Source: Saccharopolyspora thermophila
Lineage (GTDB): Bacteria; Actinomycetota; Actinomycetes; Mycobacteriales; Pseudonocardiaceae
Assembly: GCF_014646075.1 (NCBI RefSeq)
Contig: NZ_BMMT01000018.1
Span: forward strand, 27,721-91,720
DNA length: 64,000 nucleotides
Direction of reading: 5' to 3'
This document shows, piece after piece, positions 27,297 to 37,250 of this stretch (position 1 is the first letter of the stretch; the number at the start of each line of letters is the position of its first letter). Below the pieces are notes generated by a model. It did no database searches, was not told the DNA's origin, and was given only the letters and a program-made list of their open reading frames with translations. The position numbers were made by a program, and so were the translations under genes.

Positions 27297-27647
27297 TCAG
27301 GCGATGGCCCGCAGCACCCGCGTGGCCAGGGACGTGACGACCAGCCAGAAGATCGACGCGATTCCGTAGTTGACCAGGACGGCGACCTTCGGGTCCTCGG
27401 GCATGAACAGCTCCTGGAAGCCGAGCGCCAGCGGATCAGCCCAGTACGCCACGAACCGGGTGATGCCGTTCTCGGGATTGGCGCCGCCGACCGTCAGCAC
27501 CACGTGGATGGCCAGCAGCGCGGCGCACAGGGTGCCGAACCAGCGCACCGCGATGATGAGCGCGCCCACCACCCGCGTCCGCGCCCGCCGCAGCTCAGCG
27601 CGGTGCACGCCCCTGTGGTGCGCGCCCGAACCGACATCTTCAGCCAC
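27297..27647 (-). CDS. Small membrane protein, paralogue of the upstream gene
   Basis: A 116-residue protein with an N-terminal basic/His-rich segment and two hydrophobic helices (about residues 27-52 and 93-112). Between them lies the pattern PENG...RFV...ADPLALGFQELF. It shares this with the preceding gene product (27676-27957): His-Val/Ile-Val, Gly-x-x-Pro-x-Glu-Asn-Gly, Pro-Leu-Ala-Leu, Tyr-Gly-x-Ala, Phe-Trp and Ala/Thr-Arg-Val. I do not recognise a named family; the shape recalls YggT-like small integral proteins. GTG start with a weak ribosome site, 28 bp after its paralogue. Confidence 0.7.
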   Translation of the reverse strand: MAEDVGSGAHHRGVHRAELRRARTRVVGALIIAVRWFGTLCAALLAIHVVLTVGGANPENGITRFVAYWADPLALGFQELFMPEDPKVAVLVNYGIASIFWLVVTSLATRVLRAIA

Positions 27648-27675
27648 GATCTGAAGTGTGGCACGGTCCGCGCGT

Positions 27676-27957
27676 TCAGCCGAAGACCCGAGCCAGCACC
27701 GCGCACAGGAGCACCCAGAACCCCGCCGCGAGCCCGTAGTCGACGAACACCTGCAGGATCTCGCTCTGGGTCTGGACCAGCCCGGGGAAGAACAGCGCCA
27801 GCGGCTCCGCCGCCTGGGCCACCGACTGGGCCAGCCCGTTCTCCGTGGGGAAGCCGGTGACCACGAAGACGATGTGCATGACCAACAGCACAGCGAGCAG
27901 GAATCCCACGCCGTGGATCAGCGTCCCGAGCCCGGAACGCCTCTTCTTCACCGCCAT
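27676..27957 (-). CDS. Small membrane protein, first of a tandem paralogous pair
   Basis: A 93-residue protein: a Lys/Arg-rich start (MAVKKRRSG), a helix (about 14-34, VGFLLAVLLVMHIVFVVTG), a conserved PTENGLAQSV...AEPLALFFPGL loop and a second helix near the C-terminus ending LARVFG. The ATG at 27957 begins exactly at the basic segment; the longer frame adds a Cys/His stretch without support. Clear paralogue of the next gene (see 27297-27647); together they probably form a two-gene operon whose products may be a hetero-oligomer. Function unknown. Confidence 0.7.
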   Translation of the reverse strand: MAVKKRRSGLGTLIHGVGFLLAVLLVMHIVFVVTGFPTENGLAQSVAQAAEPLALFFPGLVQTQSEILQVFVDYGLAAGFWVLLCAVLARVFG

Positions 27958-28063
27958 GCCCGCCACTCTGCCAGGTCCGGCGATCTCCCGGCAGTGAGCA
28001 CATCTCCCACCATGTGGACGGGGTGCTTGCATCGCGGGCGGGCGGTGCGGTTAGCCTGGGCGC

Positions 28064-28107
28064 GTGGCTCGCGTTCTCCTGCTTCGCCGCCGCGACGGGG
28101 TCTGCTA

Positions 28108-28108
<1 letters not shown>
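28064..28108 (+). CDS. Leucine-rich leader peptide of leuA
   Basis: GTG-started 14-residue frame MARVLLLRRRDGVC ending in TAG at 28106. Three consecutive leucine codons (CTC CTG CTT) followed by three arginines, then a hairpin, 73 bp before leuA: the layout of a leucine attenuation leader. Ribosomes stalling at the Leu codons when leucyl-tRNA is short would prevent terminator formation. Confidence 0.7.
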
Positions 28109-29971
<1,863 letters not shown>

Positions 29972-29979
29972 CGGCACCC

Positions 29980-30017
29980 GGAAGCGGCCCGTTCGCCCAG
30001 GCGAGCGGGCCGCTTCC
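29980..30017. terminator. Terminator between leuA and dedA (convergent)
   Basis: GGAAGCGGCCCG (29980-29991) pairs with CGGGCCGCTTCC (30006-30017); inner bases extend the stem to a small loop. It begins 8 bp after the leuA stop and can also end dedA transcripts from the other side. Confidence 0.8.
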
Positions 30018-30085
30018 GCCTGTGGACAACCCTGTGGAGAACCGCCGTCGCGAGGACTGCGCAGCACCGCGTGCGGAACGTGTGG

Positions 30086-30727
30086 TCACTTCACCGGGGC
30101 GTCGGTGTCGAGTTCGGCCGGCTCGTCGGCGTCGTCTTCCGCTTCCACCCGGCGGCGCATGGTGCGGGCGATCAGCCAGCTGATCAGCACCGTGATCACA
30201 AGAGCCACCCAGGAGAAGCGGTGGAACCACTGGCCCGCCACCAGGCCGAAGACGTACGACAGGGTGGTGACCGTGCCCGCCCAGGCGATGCCGCCGGCCG
30301 CGTTGGCCACGAGGAACCTGCCGTACTTCATGCCGAGGATGCCCGCCAGGGGCCCCGCCAGGATGCGCAGCAGGGCCACGAAGCGGCCGCCGAAGACCGC
30401 CCAGGCTCCCCAGCGGTCGAAGGCCCGTTCGGCCTGGCGCACGGGTTTCGGACCGAAGTGTTTGGGCATCTTGCGGCCCAGCCAGCCCAGCAGGGCACGG
30501 CCGTAGCGCTTGCCGACCACGTAGCCGATCGAGTCGCCGCTGATCGCCCCGGCGGCCGCGAGCACCCCCAGCAGCACCGGGTCGACCACGCCCTGCGCGG
30601 CGGCGACACCGGCGCTGACGAGCGTGATCTCGCCGGGGAGCGGAATCCCCACGCTTTCCAACCCGATGATCAGGGCGACCACCAGGTAGATGACCCCTGG
30701 GGGAATACTCTCCAGCCACTCGATCAT
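30086..30727 (-). CDS. DedA family membrane protein
   Basis: A 213-residue integral membrane protein with the DedA/VTT signature: LESVGIPLPGEITLV (about 23-37), the GDSIGYVVGKRYG loop (about 64-76) and GGRFVALLRILAGPLAG (about 111-127). Charged acidic C-terminus. DedA proteins support membrane lipid flipping and proton-motive-force maintenance. The ATG at 30727 starts 10 residues before the first helix; longer versions add a proline-rich segment not typical of the family. Divergent from the enolase-superfamily gene. Confidence 0.93.
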   Translation of the reverse strand: MIEWLESIPPGVIYLVVALIIGLESVGIPLPGEITLVSAGVAAAQGVVDPVLLGVLAAAGAISGDSIGYVVGKRYGRALLGWLGRKMPKHFGPKPVRQAERAFDRWGAWAVFGGRFVALLRILAGPLAGILGMKYGRFLVANAAGGIAWAGTVTTLSYVFGLVAGQWFHRFSWVALVITVLISWLIARTMRRRVEAEDDADEPAELDTDAPVK

Positions 30728-30885
30728 GAACGTCCACTTCGGTCCGGGAACTGCGGCGCGCGGTCGTGGGCCACGACCACCCGGCCAGGGTACGGATACG
30801 CCCCGTCCGACGTCGGCCACGACCGCGGGACCGGCGCCCATCGTTGGCCCCGGACCGCGAAAGATGTGATGGTATTCGCACAGCA

Positions 30886-30918
30886 GTCGTGAGTGGACCT
30901 CACCTTTCCACTCACGAC
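30886..30918. repeat. Inverted repeat upstream of the enolase-superfamily gene
   Basis: GTCGTGAGTGG (30886-30896) and CCACTCACGAC (30908-30918) are perfect 11-bp arms around an 11-base spacer, ending 21 bp before the GTG at 30940. In RNA it would form a stable leader hairpin; as DNA it could bind a dimeric regulator. Confidence 0.7.
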
Positions 30919-30939
30919 GCCTCTGGGGGGAGGGGCGTC

Positions 30940-32058
30940 GTGCGTATCATCGGAGTCCGCAGCATCCCGGTCGCGGTGCCGTTCCACGCCGAGGAGGCGG
31001 GGCCCGCCGGCAGCCGCGGCCTGGTCAGCGTGCTGGTCGAGATCGACACCGACGAGGGCATCACCGGGCTCGGCGAGGCGCCCGCGCACCCGTCGGCCGA
31101 CGTCGTGCTCACCGCGCTGCGGGCCGTGGAACGCCACGCCATCGGCGAGGACCCGTTCCGCACCGAGCACATCGCCAGGCTGGCCGCCTCGCTCGGGGCC
31201 GGCCCGGCGCTGGCGGCGATCGACATGGCGTGCTGGGACGTCGTGGGCAAGGCGTGCGGGCAGCCGTTGGTGAACCTGTTCGGCGGCCCGCTGCGGGAGG
31301 ACGTTGAATACCTGCACCACGTGCCGCAGGGCAGCCCGGAGCGGATGCGGGAGCAGGCCGCGCGGGCGGCGGCGGCCGGGTTCCGCAACTTCGGCGTGCG
31401 GGTCGGCGCGGAGGATCCCGCGGTCGACGTCGAGCGGGTCGCGGCGGTGCGCGACGGCATCGGCCCGGCCGCGGCGCTGCGGGTGGACGCCGGCCGGGCG
31501 TGGTCGGTGCCCACGGCGTTCCGGGCGCTGCGGGCGCTGGAGCCCTACGGGATCGAGTTCGCCGCGCACCCGGTGTCCGGCCGCAACCTGCCGGAACTGG
31601 CCCGGCTGCGGGCCCGCACCGGGGTGCCGCTGCTGGTGGGGACGTCGTGGACCCGACAGGACCACCTCGACGTCATCCGTCTCGGCGCGGCGGACGCGGT
31701 CCTGGTGGACAACGTGCTCGACGGCGGTCTGCTGAACATGAAGCGCTCGGCCGGAATCTGCGAGGCCGCGGGCATCCCGGCGATCAAGCACAGCCTCGGC
31801 GAGCTGGGGGTGGCGACGTGCGCGGCGGCCCACCTGATCGCCGCCACGCCGGGGTTCCGCCACGCCCACCACTCGTACGGTCCGCTGCTGGCCGACGACG
31901 TGGTGGCGGGCGGACCACCGATGCGCCCGGCGGGACGGCTGCGGCTGCCCGACGAGCCCGGCATCGGGGCGCGGCTGGACCGCGACCGGCTGGCTCGGTA
32001 CGCGGAGCTGTACCAGGTGGCGGGGCAGGAGTACGGCCTCGCCGCGACGACGCCGTGA
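30940..32058 (+). CDS. Enolase-superfamily (mandelate racemase/muconate lactonising-like) protein with altered active site
   Basis: A 372-residue protein with the two-domain enolase-superfamily layout: N-terminal capping domain (1-115, ITGLGEAPAHPSADVV) and C-terminal barrel. Sequence order matches the family, but key residues differ: the Lys-x-Lys on strand 2 is Gly-Val-Arg; of the three metal ligands only the first Asp (RVDAGRAW) remains, the Glu-Gln-Pro being Ala-His-Pro and the Asp-Glu-Ser position Gly-Thr-Ser; the strand-6 lysine is Asn. It may be a non-metal-dependent or regulatory homologue. GTG at 30940 follows a GGGGGGAGGGG site. The only gene on this strand in its unit; likely terminator at 32242-32286. 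Confidence 0.85.
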   Translation: MRIIGVRSIPVAVPFHAEEAGPAGSRGLVSVLVEIDTDEGITGLGEAPAHPSADVVLTALRAVERHAIGEDPFRTEHIARLAASLGAGPALAAIDMACWDVVGKACGQPLVNLFGGPLREDVEYLHHVPQGSPERMREQAARAAAAGFRNFGVRVGAEDPAVDVERVAAVRDGIGPAAALRVDAGRAWSVPTAFRALRALEPYGIEFAAHPVSGRNLPELARLRARTGVPLLVGTSWTRQDHLDVIRLGAADAVLVDNVLDGGLLNMKRSAGICEAAGIPAIKHSLGELGVATCAAAHLIAATPGFRHAHHSYGPLLADDVVAGGPPMRPAGRLRLPDEPGIGARLDRDRLARYAELYQVAGQEYGLAATTP

Positions 32059-32241
32059 TCACGGCAGCGCGACGACTACTCCGAGAGGATTCAGTCCCGT
32101 GGGCTGACATCCGCGTCCGGACCGGCGAACTCACTCGACCAAAGACGGTACTGCGGATTCGTCCTGGTCGGGAGGATGGTGTCAACGTCGCGGCACGCGG
32201 CTTGTCGAGCAGCGACGCCCCCTGGGGACACAGGACCGGGG

Positions 32242-32286
32242 GGAGCGGCCAGCGGACGGGGGACACGTCGGGGACCTGGCCGCTCC
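32242..32286 (+). terminator. Hairpin in the space after the enolase-superfamily gene
   Basis: GGAGCGGCCAG (32242-32252) pairs with CTGGCCGCTCC (32276-32286), 23-base loop. It sits in a 322-bp non-coding stretch (32059-32380) in which I see no gene; the remainder probably carries the promoter of the next pair. Confidence 0.55.
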
Positions 32287-32380
32287 GCCTCGGGTTTCAC
32301 CTGATCGGTCGAGCGAGCTTGAGGACGCGGGGACAAGGCGGTTCAGTCAGGCACCGAGACGCAGCAGTGTTGAGGTGGAC

Positions 32381-32638
32381 ATGTGGCCGACCGAGGACCC
32401 GACCGAACAACTCCGCTGGCGCATCCGCTGCGCCACCACGGGGGCAACCGCGAACGTGACGGTGCTGGTGCTCGGTGACCGGGTCGCGGTGGTCCTGCCG
32501 CCTGGTGACACCCTCGTCTTCACCGCCGACGAGGCCGACGCCCTGGCCGACCTACTCGACGAGGCCGCGCGCGACCTCCCGCGTGGCACGCCGCGCGAAA
32601 CGGAGGGCGCACCGTGGCCTACATCGACACCGACCTGA
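32381..32638 (+). CDS. Small hypothetical protein coupled to the hydrolase-like gene
   Basis: An 85-residue acidic protein (MWPTEDPTEQLRWRIRCATT...) with a beta-rich middle (ANVTVLVLGDRVAVVLPPGDTLVF) and a helical Asp/Glu/Ala-rich end (ADEADALADLLDEAARDL). No recognised family. The ATG at 32381 is preceded by GAGG; its end overlaps the next gene by 25 bp, so the two are translated together. No signal peptide. Confidence 0.6.
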   Translation: MWPTEDPTEQLRWRIRCATTGATANVTVLVLGDRVAVVLPPGDTLVFTADEADALADLLDEAARDLPRGTPRETEGAPWPTSTPT

Positions 32639-34248
32639 GCTTCGACCCGCGCGACCCCTACTTCCCCACTCCGGGCCCGTCCGGCGTGGAGTGGGCGGTC
32701 CAGGTCTTCACCACGACCAACGGCTACGGCGTGAACGGCGCACACGTGCGCGAGGGCGACCTCGTGCACGTACACGCCGACCGGTACGCCCTGCTCGGCC
32801 AGCAGCGGACGGTGGAGGCCGGGGAGCTCGACGTGACGGTGACCTGGACGGCCGGGCTGCTGGAGTGGTCGATCACGGCCCGCCACGACGAGCCGGTCAA
32901 GGCGGTGAAGCTGCTGTTGCGTGGCCTGCCGCCGGACCAGCTGCGGGCGGGTTGGTGGACGCCGAGCACCGGCCGCGGTTGGGCGCACGGCGTCAACGGG
33001 CAGCGGTTCCAGCTGGAGTACCCGGGACCGGACTGGGTGACGCCGTGGGTGGCCGCAGGTCCCGAGGACGACGGGTTCGTGCTCAGCGTGCGAGACCCGC
33101 TGGTGCGTCGGCAGATTCTGCACGTCCACCAGCCCCCGTACGCGCTGGAGCCGGTCGTCGAACTGGTGCACGTGCCGGCCGCGGGGGCGCGCTCCACGAC
33201 CTGCCGGGTGCCGTCCATCCGGTTGCTGATGGGCACCAACGCCCTGGTCGCGGACGCGGACCTGGACGAGCATCTGTCCTTCGTGGAGGGTGCGCACAAC
33301 CTGGTGCCGTGGTCGGCGCGGGCGGACGTCCCGGAGTGGCTGCGGCACACCGCGCTGGTGGTGACGCTGCACGGGCAGCACTGGACCGGCTACGTGTTCA
33401 ACACCTTCGTGCAGATGGCGGACGCGTTGCGGTTCGTCGCCCAGCACATCGATCCGCACCGGGTGCTGGCGTACCTGCCCGGCTGGGAGGGCCGCTACTA
33501 CTACACCTACCCGTGCTACCGGCCGGGCCCGGACCTGGGCGGCGACGAGGGTTTCGCCGAGCTTGCGCGCACCGCGCGGCAGCTGGGCGTGCGGTTGATG
33601 CCGATGTTCGGCGGGCATGGCGCGAACGTCGTCCAGTACCCGCAGTGGGAGCGGGCGGTGCTGCGCAACGACACCAACCGCTACGTGGAGCTGCTGAACC
33701 GCCCGGACTGGGACACCGATCGGGTGGGTGAGGGCGACCAGGTGTTCCTCAATCCGGGCGAGCCGGAGTTCCGCGCCCACCTCGTGGAGTCGATTTCGGC
33801 GATGGTGCGCGATTTCGGCGTGGACGCGGCGTTCCTCGACACGCTCGGCTACTGGTTCAATGACCCGCGCTACGAGGTGATCGACGGCTGCCGGCGGCTC
33901 ACGGCGGAGCTGCGCCGCCGCCACCCGCACCTCGTGCTGGCGGTGGAGGGCTGGTGGGACGCCCTGTCGGCGATCTTCCCGCTCAGCCAGCAGTGGTTCG
34001 GCCTGGACCGCGATCTGCGCAAGCCGCGGGTGCTCACCCGCTACGCCCGCACCACCGGCCACCTCGCGGTGGGCACGCCCGGCCTGGGCAGCACGGGCGT
34101 GCACGAGAAGGGGTTCGTGCCGCGCCCGCCGGACGTGGCGCGCGATGGCCACATCCCGGTGGTGGGCATCGTGGACACGACCCTGCCCACCTACGCCGAG
34201 GAGGTGGCGTCGATCTGCCGGTGGGCCGCCCGCCACGGCCCGAAGTAG
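32614..34248 (+). CDS. TIM-barrel glycoside-hydrolase-like protein
   Basis: A 544-residue protein without signal peptide. The N-terminal 230 residues are beta-rich with many Trp and Tyr; from about 240 a barrel-like pattern appears: VVTLHGQHWTGYVFNTF, VLAYLPGWEGRYYYTYP, GVRLMPMFGGHGANVVQYP, DAAFLDTLGYWFND and LAVEGWWDALS. The last two place an Asp and a Glu at strand ends where retaining glycosidases carry catalytic acids, similar to large barrel domains of unknown function (DUF6259-type). GTG at 32614 has GGAGGG. Substrate and even hydrolase activity are inferred, not shown. Confidence 0.65.
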   Translation: MAYIDTDLSFDPRDPYFPTPGPSGVEWAVQVFTTTNGYGVNGAHVREGDLVHVHADRYALLGQQRTVEAGELDVTVTWTAGLLEWSITARHDEPVKAVKLLLRGLPPDQLRAGWWTPSTGRGWAHGVNGQRFQLEYPGPDWVTPWVAAGPEDDGFVLSVRDPLVRRQILHVHQPPYALEPVVELVHVPAAGARSTTCRVPSIRLLMGTNALVADADLDEHLSFVEGAHNLVPWSARADVPEWLRHTALVVTLHGQHWTGYVFNTFVQMADALRFVAQHIDPHRVLAYLPGWEGRYYYTYPCYRPGPDLGGDEGFAELARTARQLGVRLMPMFGGHGANVVQYPQWERAVLRNDTNRYVELLNRPDWDTDRVGEGDQVFLNPGEPEFRAHLVESISAMVRDFGVDAAFLDTLGYWFNDPRYEVIDGCRRLTAELRRRHPHLVLAVEGWWDALSAIFPLSQQWFGLDRDLRKPRVLTRYARTTGHLAVGTPGLGSTGVHEKGFVPRPPDVARDGHIPVVGIVDTTLPTYAEEVASICRWAARHGPK

Positions 34249-34361
34249 TTGCGCAGACGATCAGCATTTCCGCAGTTCGCTGGCTCATCATCGGCCTCGC
34301 CGCCAGATTTGTGCCATGCCGCGGACACACCGGGTGTCCGCGCTGATCTGGCGGGAAAAGG

Positions 34362-34676
34362 ATGGAGAAGGTCAAAGCAGAACCGGAGCAGCTGCGCGCG
34401 GCCGGGACATCAGTGGTGGCCGCTGCCCAGGCGCTCAGCGACACAGTGGGCGGGTTGGAACTGGGCGCTGCGGGACGGGACATGCCGGGCACGATCACTG
34501 CGGCCCTGCTGCCGAGTTTCGCGGCCGAGTGGCGGCACAGCGTCCAGCAGCTGGCGACGGCCGTGCGGGGCACCGGTGAGCAGCTCCAGGCGTCGGCGAC
34601 CGGGTACGCCGCGATCGACCGCAACGCGGCGGACATCCTCGCGGCACTCGAGGGCGCTGTCCGTGGGGGTCGGTGA
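34362..34676 (+). CDS. WXG100/ESX-like small helical protein
   Basis: A 104-residue protein, nearly all helical with a central turn: two long helices (about 3-45 and 50-100) rich in Ala, Gln and Glu. Motif VKAEPEQLRAAGTSVVAAAQAL at the start fits type VII secretion target proteins of the EspC/WXG-like group; the middle holds AAEWRHSVQQLATAVRGTG, with Trp near the hairpin. It overlaps the next gene by one base (TGATG-type), so they are translated as a pair, as usual for ESX substrates and their large partners. Confidence 0.75.
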   Translation: MEKVKAEPEQLRAAGTSVVAAAQALSDTVGGLELGAAGRDMPGTITAALLPSFAAEWRHSVQQLATAVRGTGEQLQASATGYAAIDRNAADILAALEGAVRGGR

Positions 34677-36064
34677 TGGACGTCAGGACCCTCGACGGCT
34701 GCGCCGTGACCGTGTTCGACGACTGCGCGGCGAAGTGGCGGCAGCTGGCCGACGCGCTCGGGGACTGCCGGGCCGACGGCTCCACCAAGCCCGCGGCGGC
34801 GCTGGATTTGGCATGGCTGGGTGAAGCAGCCGACTCCGCGAAAGCCGAGCTGGCCGGGCACGGCGGGAAACTGGCCGCTGCCGCGGACGCCGCCGAGGCC
34901 ATCGCGGCCGCGCTGCGCACCGCAGCAGGCGGCTTCCGCACCGCCCAGGGCCAGCTCCGCCAGGCGTTACGGCAGGCGCCCGGCGTGGGCGTGCGCATCG
35001 AGCAGAACGGCACGGCGGTCCCGCTCCCGGGTCACCAACCGGACAAGCGCGACATCACCGAGCTGACGCAGCTGGCCCAGGGCGCCCTGCGGTCCGCCGA
35101 GCAGACCGACCAGGCCCTGGCCAACGCGCTGCTGCAGCACTCCAGGCCGGTGCTCAGGACCAACACCGGCGCGCCGGGTGGCATGGTTGCGATGCTGAAG
35201 GCAGCGGCCACCCAGATCACGGGCTGGTGGCACGGGCTCAACCCGGTGGACCGCGCCTTCCTGTGGCAGCACGCCGGAACGGAACTCCAGAACGCCGGTG
35301 TCCTGAGCCCGGCGACCCAGCCGAAGTTCGACATCGGCAGCGGCAAGCACGGGGCGTGGAAGCAGGGGTTGGCGGCCAGGTACGGCACCTTCCCGGCGAA
35401 TGCCCTGGCCACGATCGAAAGTGCCCTCCCCCGCTACCTGGACAAGACGCTGGCCGACCTGGGCGATGCGGTCGGCTGGGACCTGGCGGCCGGGAACATG
35501 CGGCACTACCTGGGGAACTCGGGGAAGCCGCGCGAGATGGACGTCGAGTACCTCTACCGCTCGGAAGTGCTCGACTGGATCAGCGAAAAAATCGAGGAGG
35601 TTCTCCCCGAACCAACGACCAAGAACATCGCGGACGACGGCAGCGACTCCGACACGCCCGCGATTCTGCGTGAGAGGGTCAACGCGCTGATCGACGACAA
35701 GGCGCCAGCATGGAAGAAGGAGGCCATCGACGCCTTCCACAAGTCCGGCGGGCAACCGGTGGCACTGGAAAAGCAGCTCGAATGGAAACCACAGCACACA
35801 TCCTTGCTGTTCCAGCCCGACGGTTACTTCGCCTACGGCTCCTACCACTACACCGTGACAGGTGTCGTCAAGGCTGAACCGGACAACGAGGGGAATCCGA
35901 AGGTGTCCCTGGACTACCAGATCCACACCGCCGACCGCTACAACTGGAACTGGGGCCAGCCTGTCCTGATGGATCACCTGCACGGCATCAGCCACAAGTT
36001 GGGGAACGCGCAGGAATTCGACATGCAGGGCAGCAGCAAGCTGCGCTCCATCCCCCTCGACTGA
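34676..36064 (+). CDS. Large ESX-associated protein with toxin-like C-terminal domain
   Basis: A 462-residue protein. Residues 1-110 form a WXG-like helical export domain (CAAKWRQLADALGDC, then Ala-rich helices), a linker follows to about 180, and a helical middle contains GWWHGLNPVDRAFLWQHAGTEL and the WDLAAGNMRHYLGNSG segment. The last 100 residues are beta-rich with conserved aromatic/polar residues (FAYGSYHYTVTGVV, VSLDYQIHTADRYNWN, AQEFDMQGSSKL). The domain order, export module then variable tail, is that of polymorphic toxins, and the end domain recurs in actinobacterial WXG-like proteins as far as I recall. No immunity gene is visible downstream before the terminator at 36139. Activity unknown. 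Confidence 0.7.
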   Translation: MDVRTLDGCAVTVFDDCAAKWRQLADALGDCRADGSTKPAAALDLAWLGEAADSAKAELAGHGGKLAAAADAAEAIAAALRTAAGGFRTAQGQLRQALRQAPGVGVRIEQNGTAVPLPGHQPDKRDITELTQLAQGALRSAEQTDQALANALLQHSRPVLRTNTGAPGGMVAMLKAAATQITGWWHGLNPVDRAFLWQHAGTELQNAGVLSPATQPKFDIGSGKHGAWKQGLAARYGTFPANALATIESALPRYLDKTLADLGDAVGWDLAAGNMRHYLGNSGKPREMDVEYLYRSEVLDWISEKIEEVLPEPTTKNIADDGSDSDTPAILRERVNALIDDKAPAWKKEAIDAFHKSGGQPVALEKQLEWKPQHTSLLFQPDGYFAYGSYHYTVTGVVKAEPDNEGNPKVSLDYQIHTADRYNWNWGQPVLMDHLHGISHKLGNAQEFDMQGSSKLRSIPLD

Positions 36065-36138
36065 TGCGCCGAACCTGGACCCCACCGGGCGACAAGCAGC
36101 CCAATCTAGGCAAACCTGGAAACCCCCTTCCGAGGTCC

Positions 36139-36169
36139 GGTGGCGCCGGGGCTTCTCCCCAGCGCCACC
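36139..36169. terminator. Terminator between the toxin-like gene and the convergent regulator
   Basis: GGTGGCGC (36139-36146) pairs with GCGCCACC (36162-36169), with an inner GGGG/CCCC stem and CTTCT loop. It stands 75 bp after one stop codon and 17 bp before the other. Confidence 0.75.
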
Positions 36170-36185
36170 CTTCGTTCGCCGCCCG

Positions 36186-37127
36186 TCAGCGTGGGGGCCA
36201 GGTGACTGCTGCGCTGTTCAGGCCGGTGGCGTTCGGGTCCTTCCACATGGCCGGGACCGGTGAGGTGCCCGTCTCCGAGTTCGCCGCCGCCACGTAGTCG
36301 TGGCCCGGTTCCGGGCGGATCAGGACGGGGCCGCAGGTGGCCGTCTGGCCGGGCGCGGTGAAGGACAGCTGGCAGTGGTGCAGCGTGTCGGCCACCCGCT
36401 GCGCGGTGGTGGCGTCCCGCAGCCACAGGTGCACCGCGACGTCCGGCGCGGCTTCCACCGACGTGACCCGTACGGAGATCCGCACGCCTTCCGGGGCGGT
36501 GCTGATGCACGGGTCGATCTTCACCGGCCCCCGCTGCCACGCCCCCCGGCACCGCTCGGCGATCTGGTCCTCAGGCACCGGGGTGGCGGACTTCGCGACG
36601 ATCGGCTTGGCCAGCGGCGGGTCTTCCGCCGTGCGCAGGGTGACACCCACGACAGCGGCGACGCCTCCGAGCACCGCGACCGTCGCCGCCACGACGATCG
36701 CCGTTGGCCGGAGCCGGCGGCGGGGAGGCGGTGCCGGGGCCGGTTCGGGTGGCGCGGCCGGTTCCTCGGCCGGAGCGGGACGCGCGAGCTCGTTGCGGCG
36801 CTGGCACCAGCGGTCCACGAGCTCGTCCACGTCGTGGTCGAGCACCTCGGGGTTCGCCAGCAGGTGGCGGTTCTGCCGGGCGTGGCGCAGGCACGCGCGG
36901 ACGAACGCCGCGGTCACCTCCGCGGTCGGCAGCACCGAACCGGACACCGCGTTGCGCATCGTGCTGGTCGAGAACGGTTCCCCGAGCTGGCGGGACTGCC
37001 GGGCGAGTTCCTGGAAGCTCGGCCCACCCGCCTGCTGCCGCAGGATGCGCAACTCGTACGCGAACTTGGCCAGCGGCCCCTCCTCCGGGTCGATGGCGGC
37101 CTCGCGGCGACCCGGTTTCCCCGTCAT
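36186..37127 (-). CDS. Membrane-anchored regulator with XRE-like N-terminal domain
   Basis: A 313-residue protein: residues 10-85 form a helix-turn-helix-like domain (LAKFAYELRILRQQAGGPSFQELARQS...STSTMRNAVSGSVLP), a Pro/Ala linker with a basic stop, one transmembrane helix (about 143-165) and an extracytoplasmic domain with four Cys (AERCRG, DPCIS, HHCQL, TATCGP) probably in two disulfides. This is an anchored DNA-binding sensor layout. ATG at 37127 has GGAG upstream. The N-terminal domain is homologous to that of the divergent STAND protein (37853-40279). Confidence 0.78.
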   Translation of the reverse strand: MTGKPGRREAAIDPEEGPLAKFAYELRILRQQAGGPSFQELARQSRQLGEPFSTSTMRNAVSGSVLPTAEVTAAFVRACLRHARQNRHLLANPEVLDHDVDELVDRWCQRRNELARPAPAEEPAAPPEPAPAPPPRRRLRPTAIVVAATVAVLGGVAAVVGVTLRTAEDPPLAKPIVAKSATPVPEDQIAERCRGAWQRGPVKIDPCISTAPEGVRISVRVTSVEAAPDVAVHLWLRDATTAQRVADTLHHCQLSFTAPGQTATCGPVLIRPEPGHDYVAAANSETGTSPVPAMWKDPNATGLNSAAVTWPPR

Positions 37128-37250
37128 GTCCGGCTCCAATCGTCGGTAGATGCTGCACAAAGAATTAGCAGCCCGCTGACCTCGTTGGTTGTTCATCATC
37201 GAGCACGTCACCGTGATCGTGTTCATCCCGCATCAACAGGGAGGTGGCAA

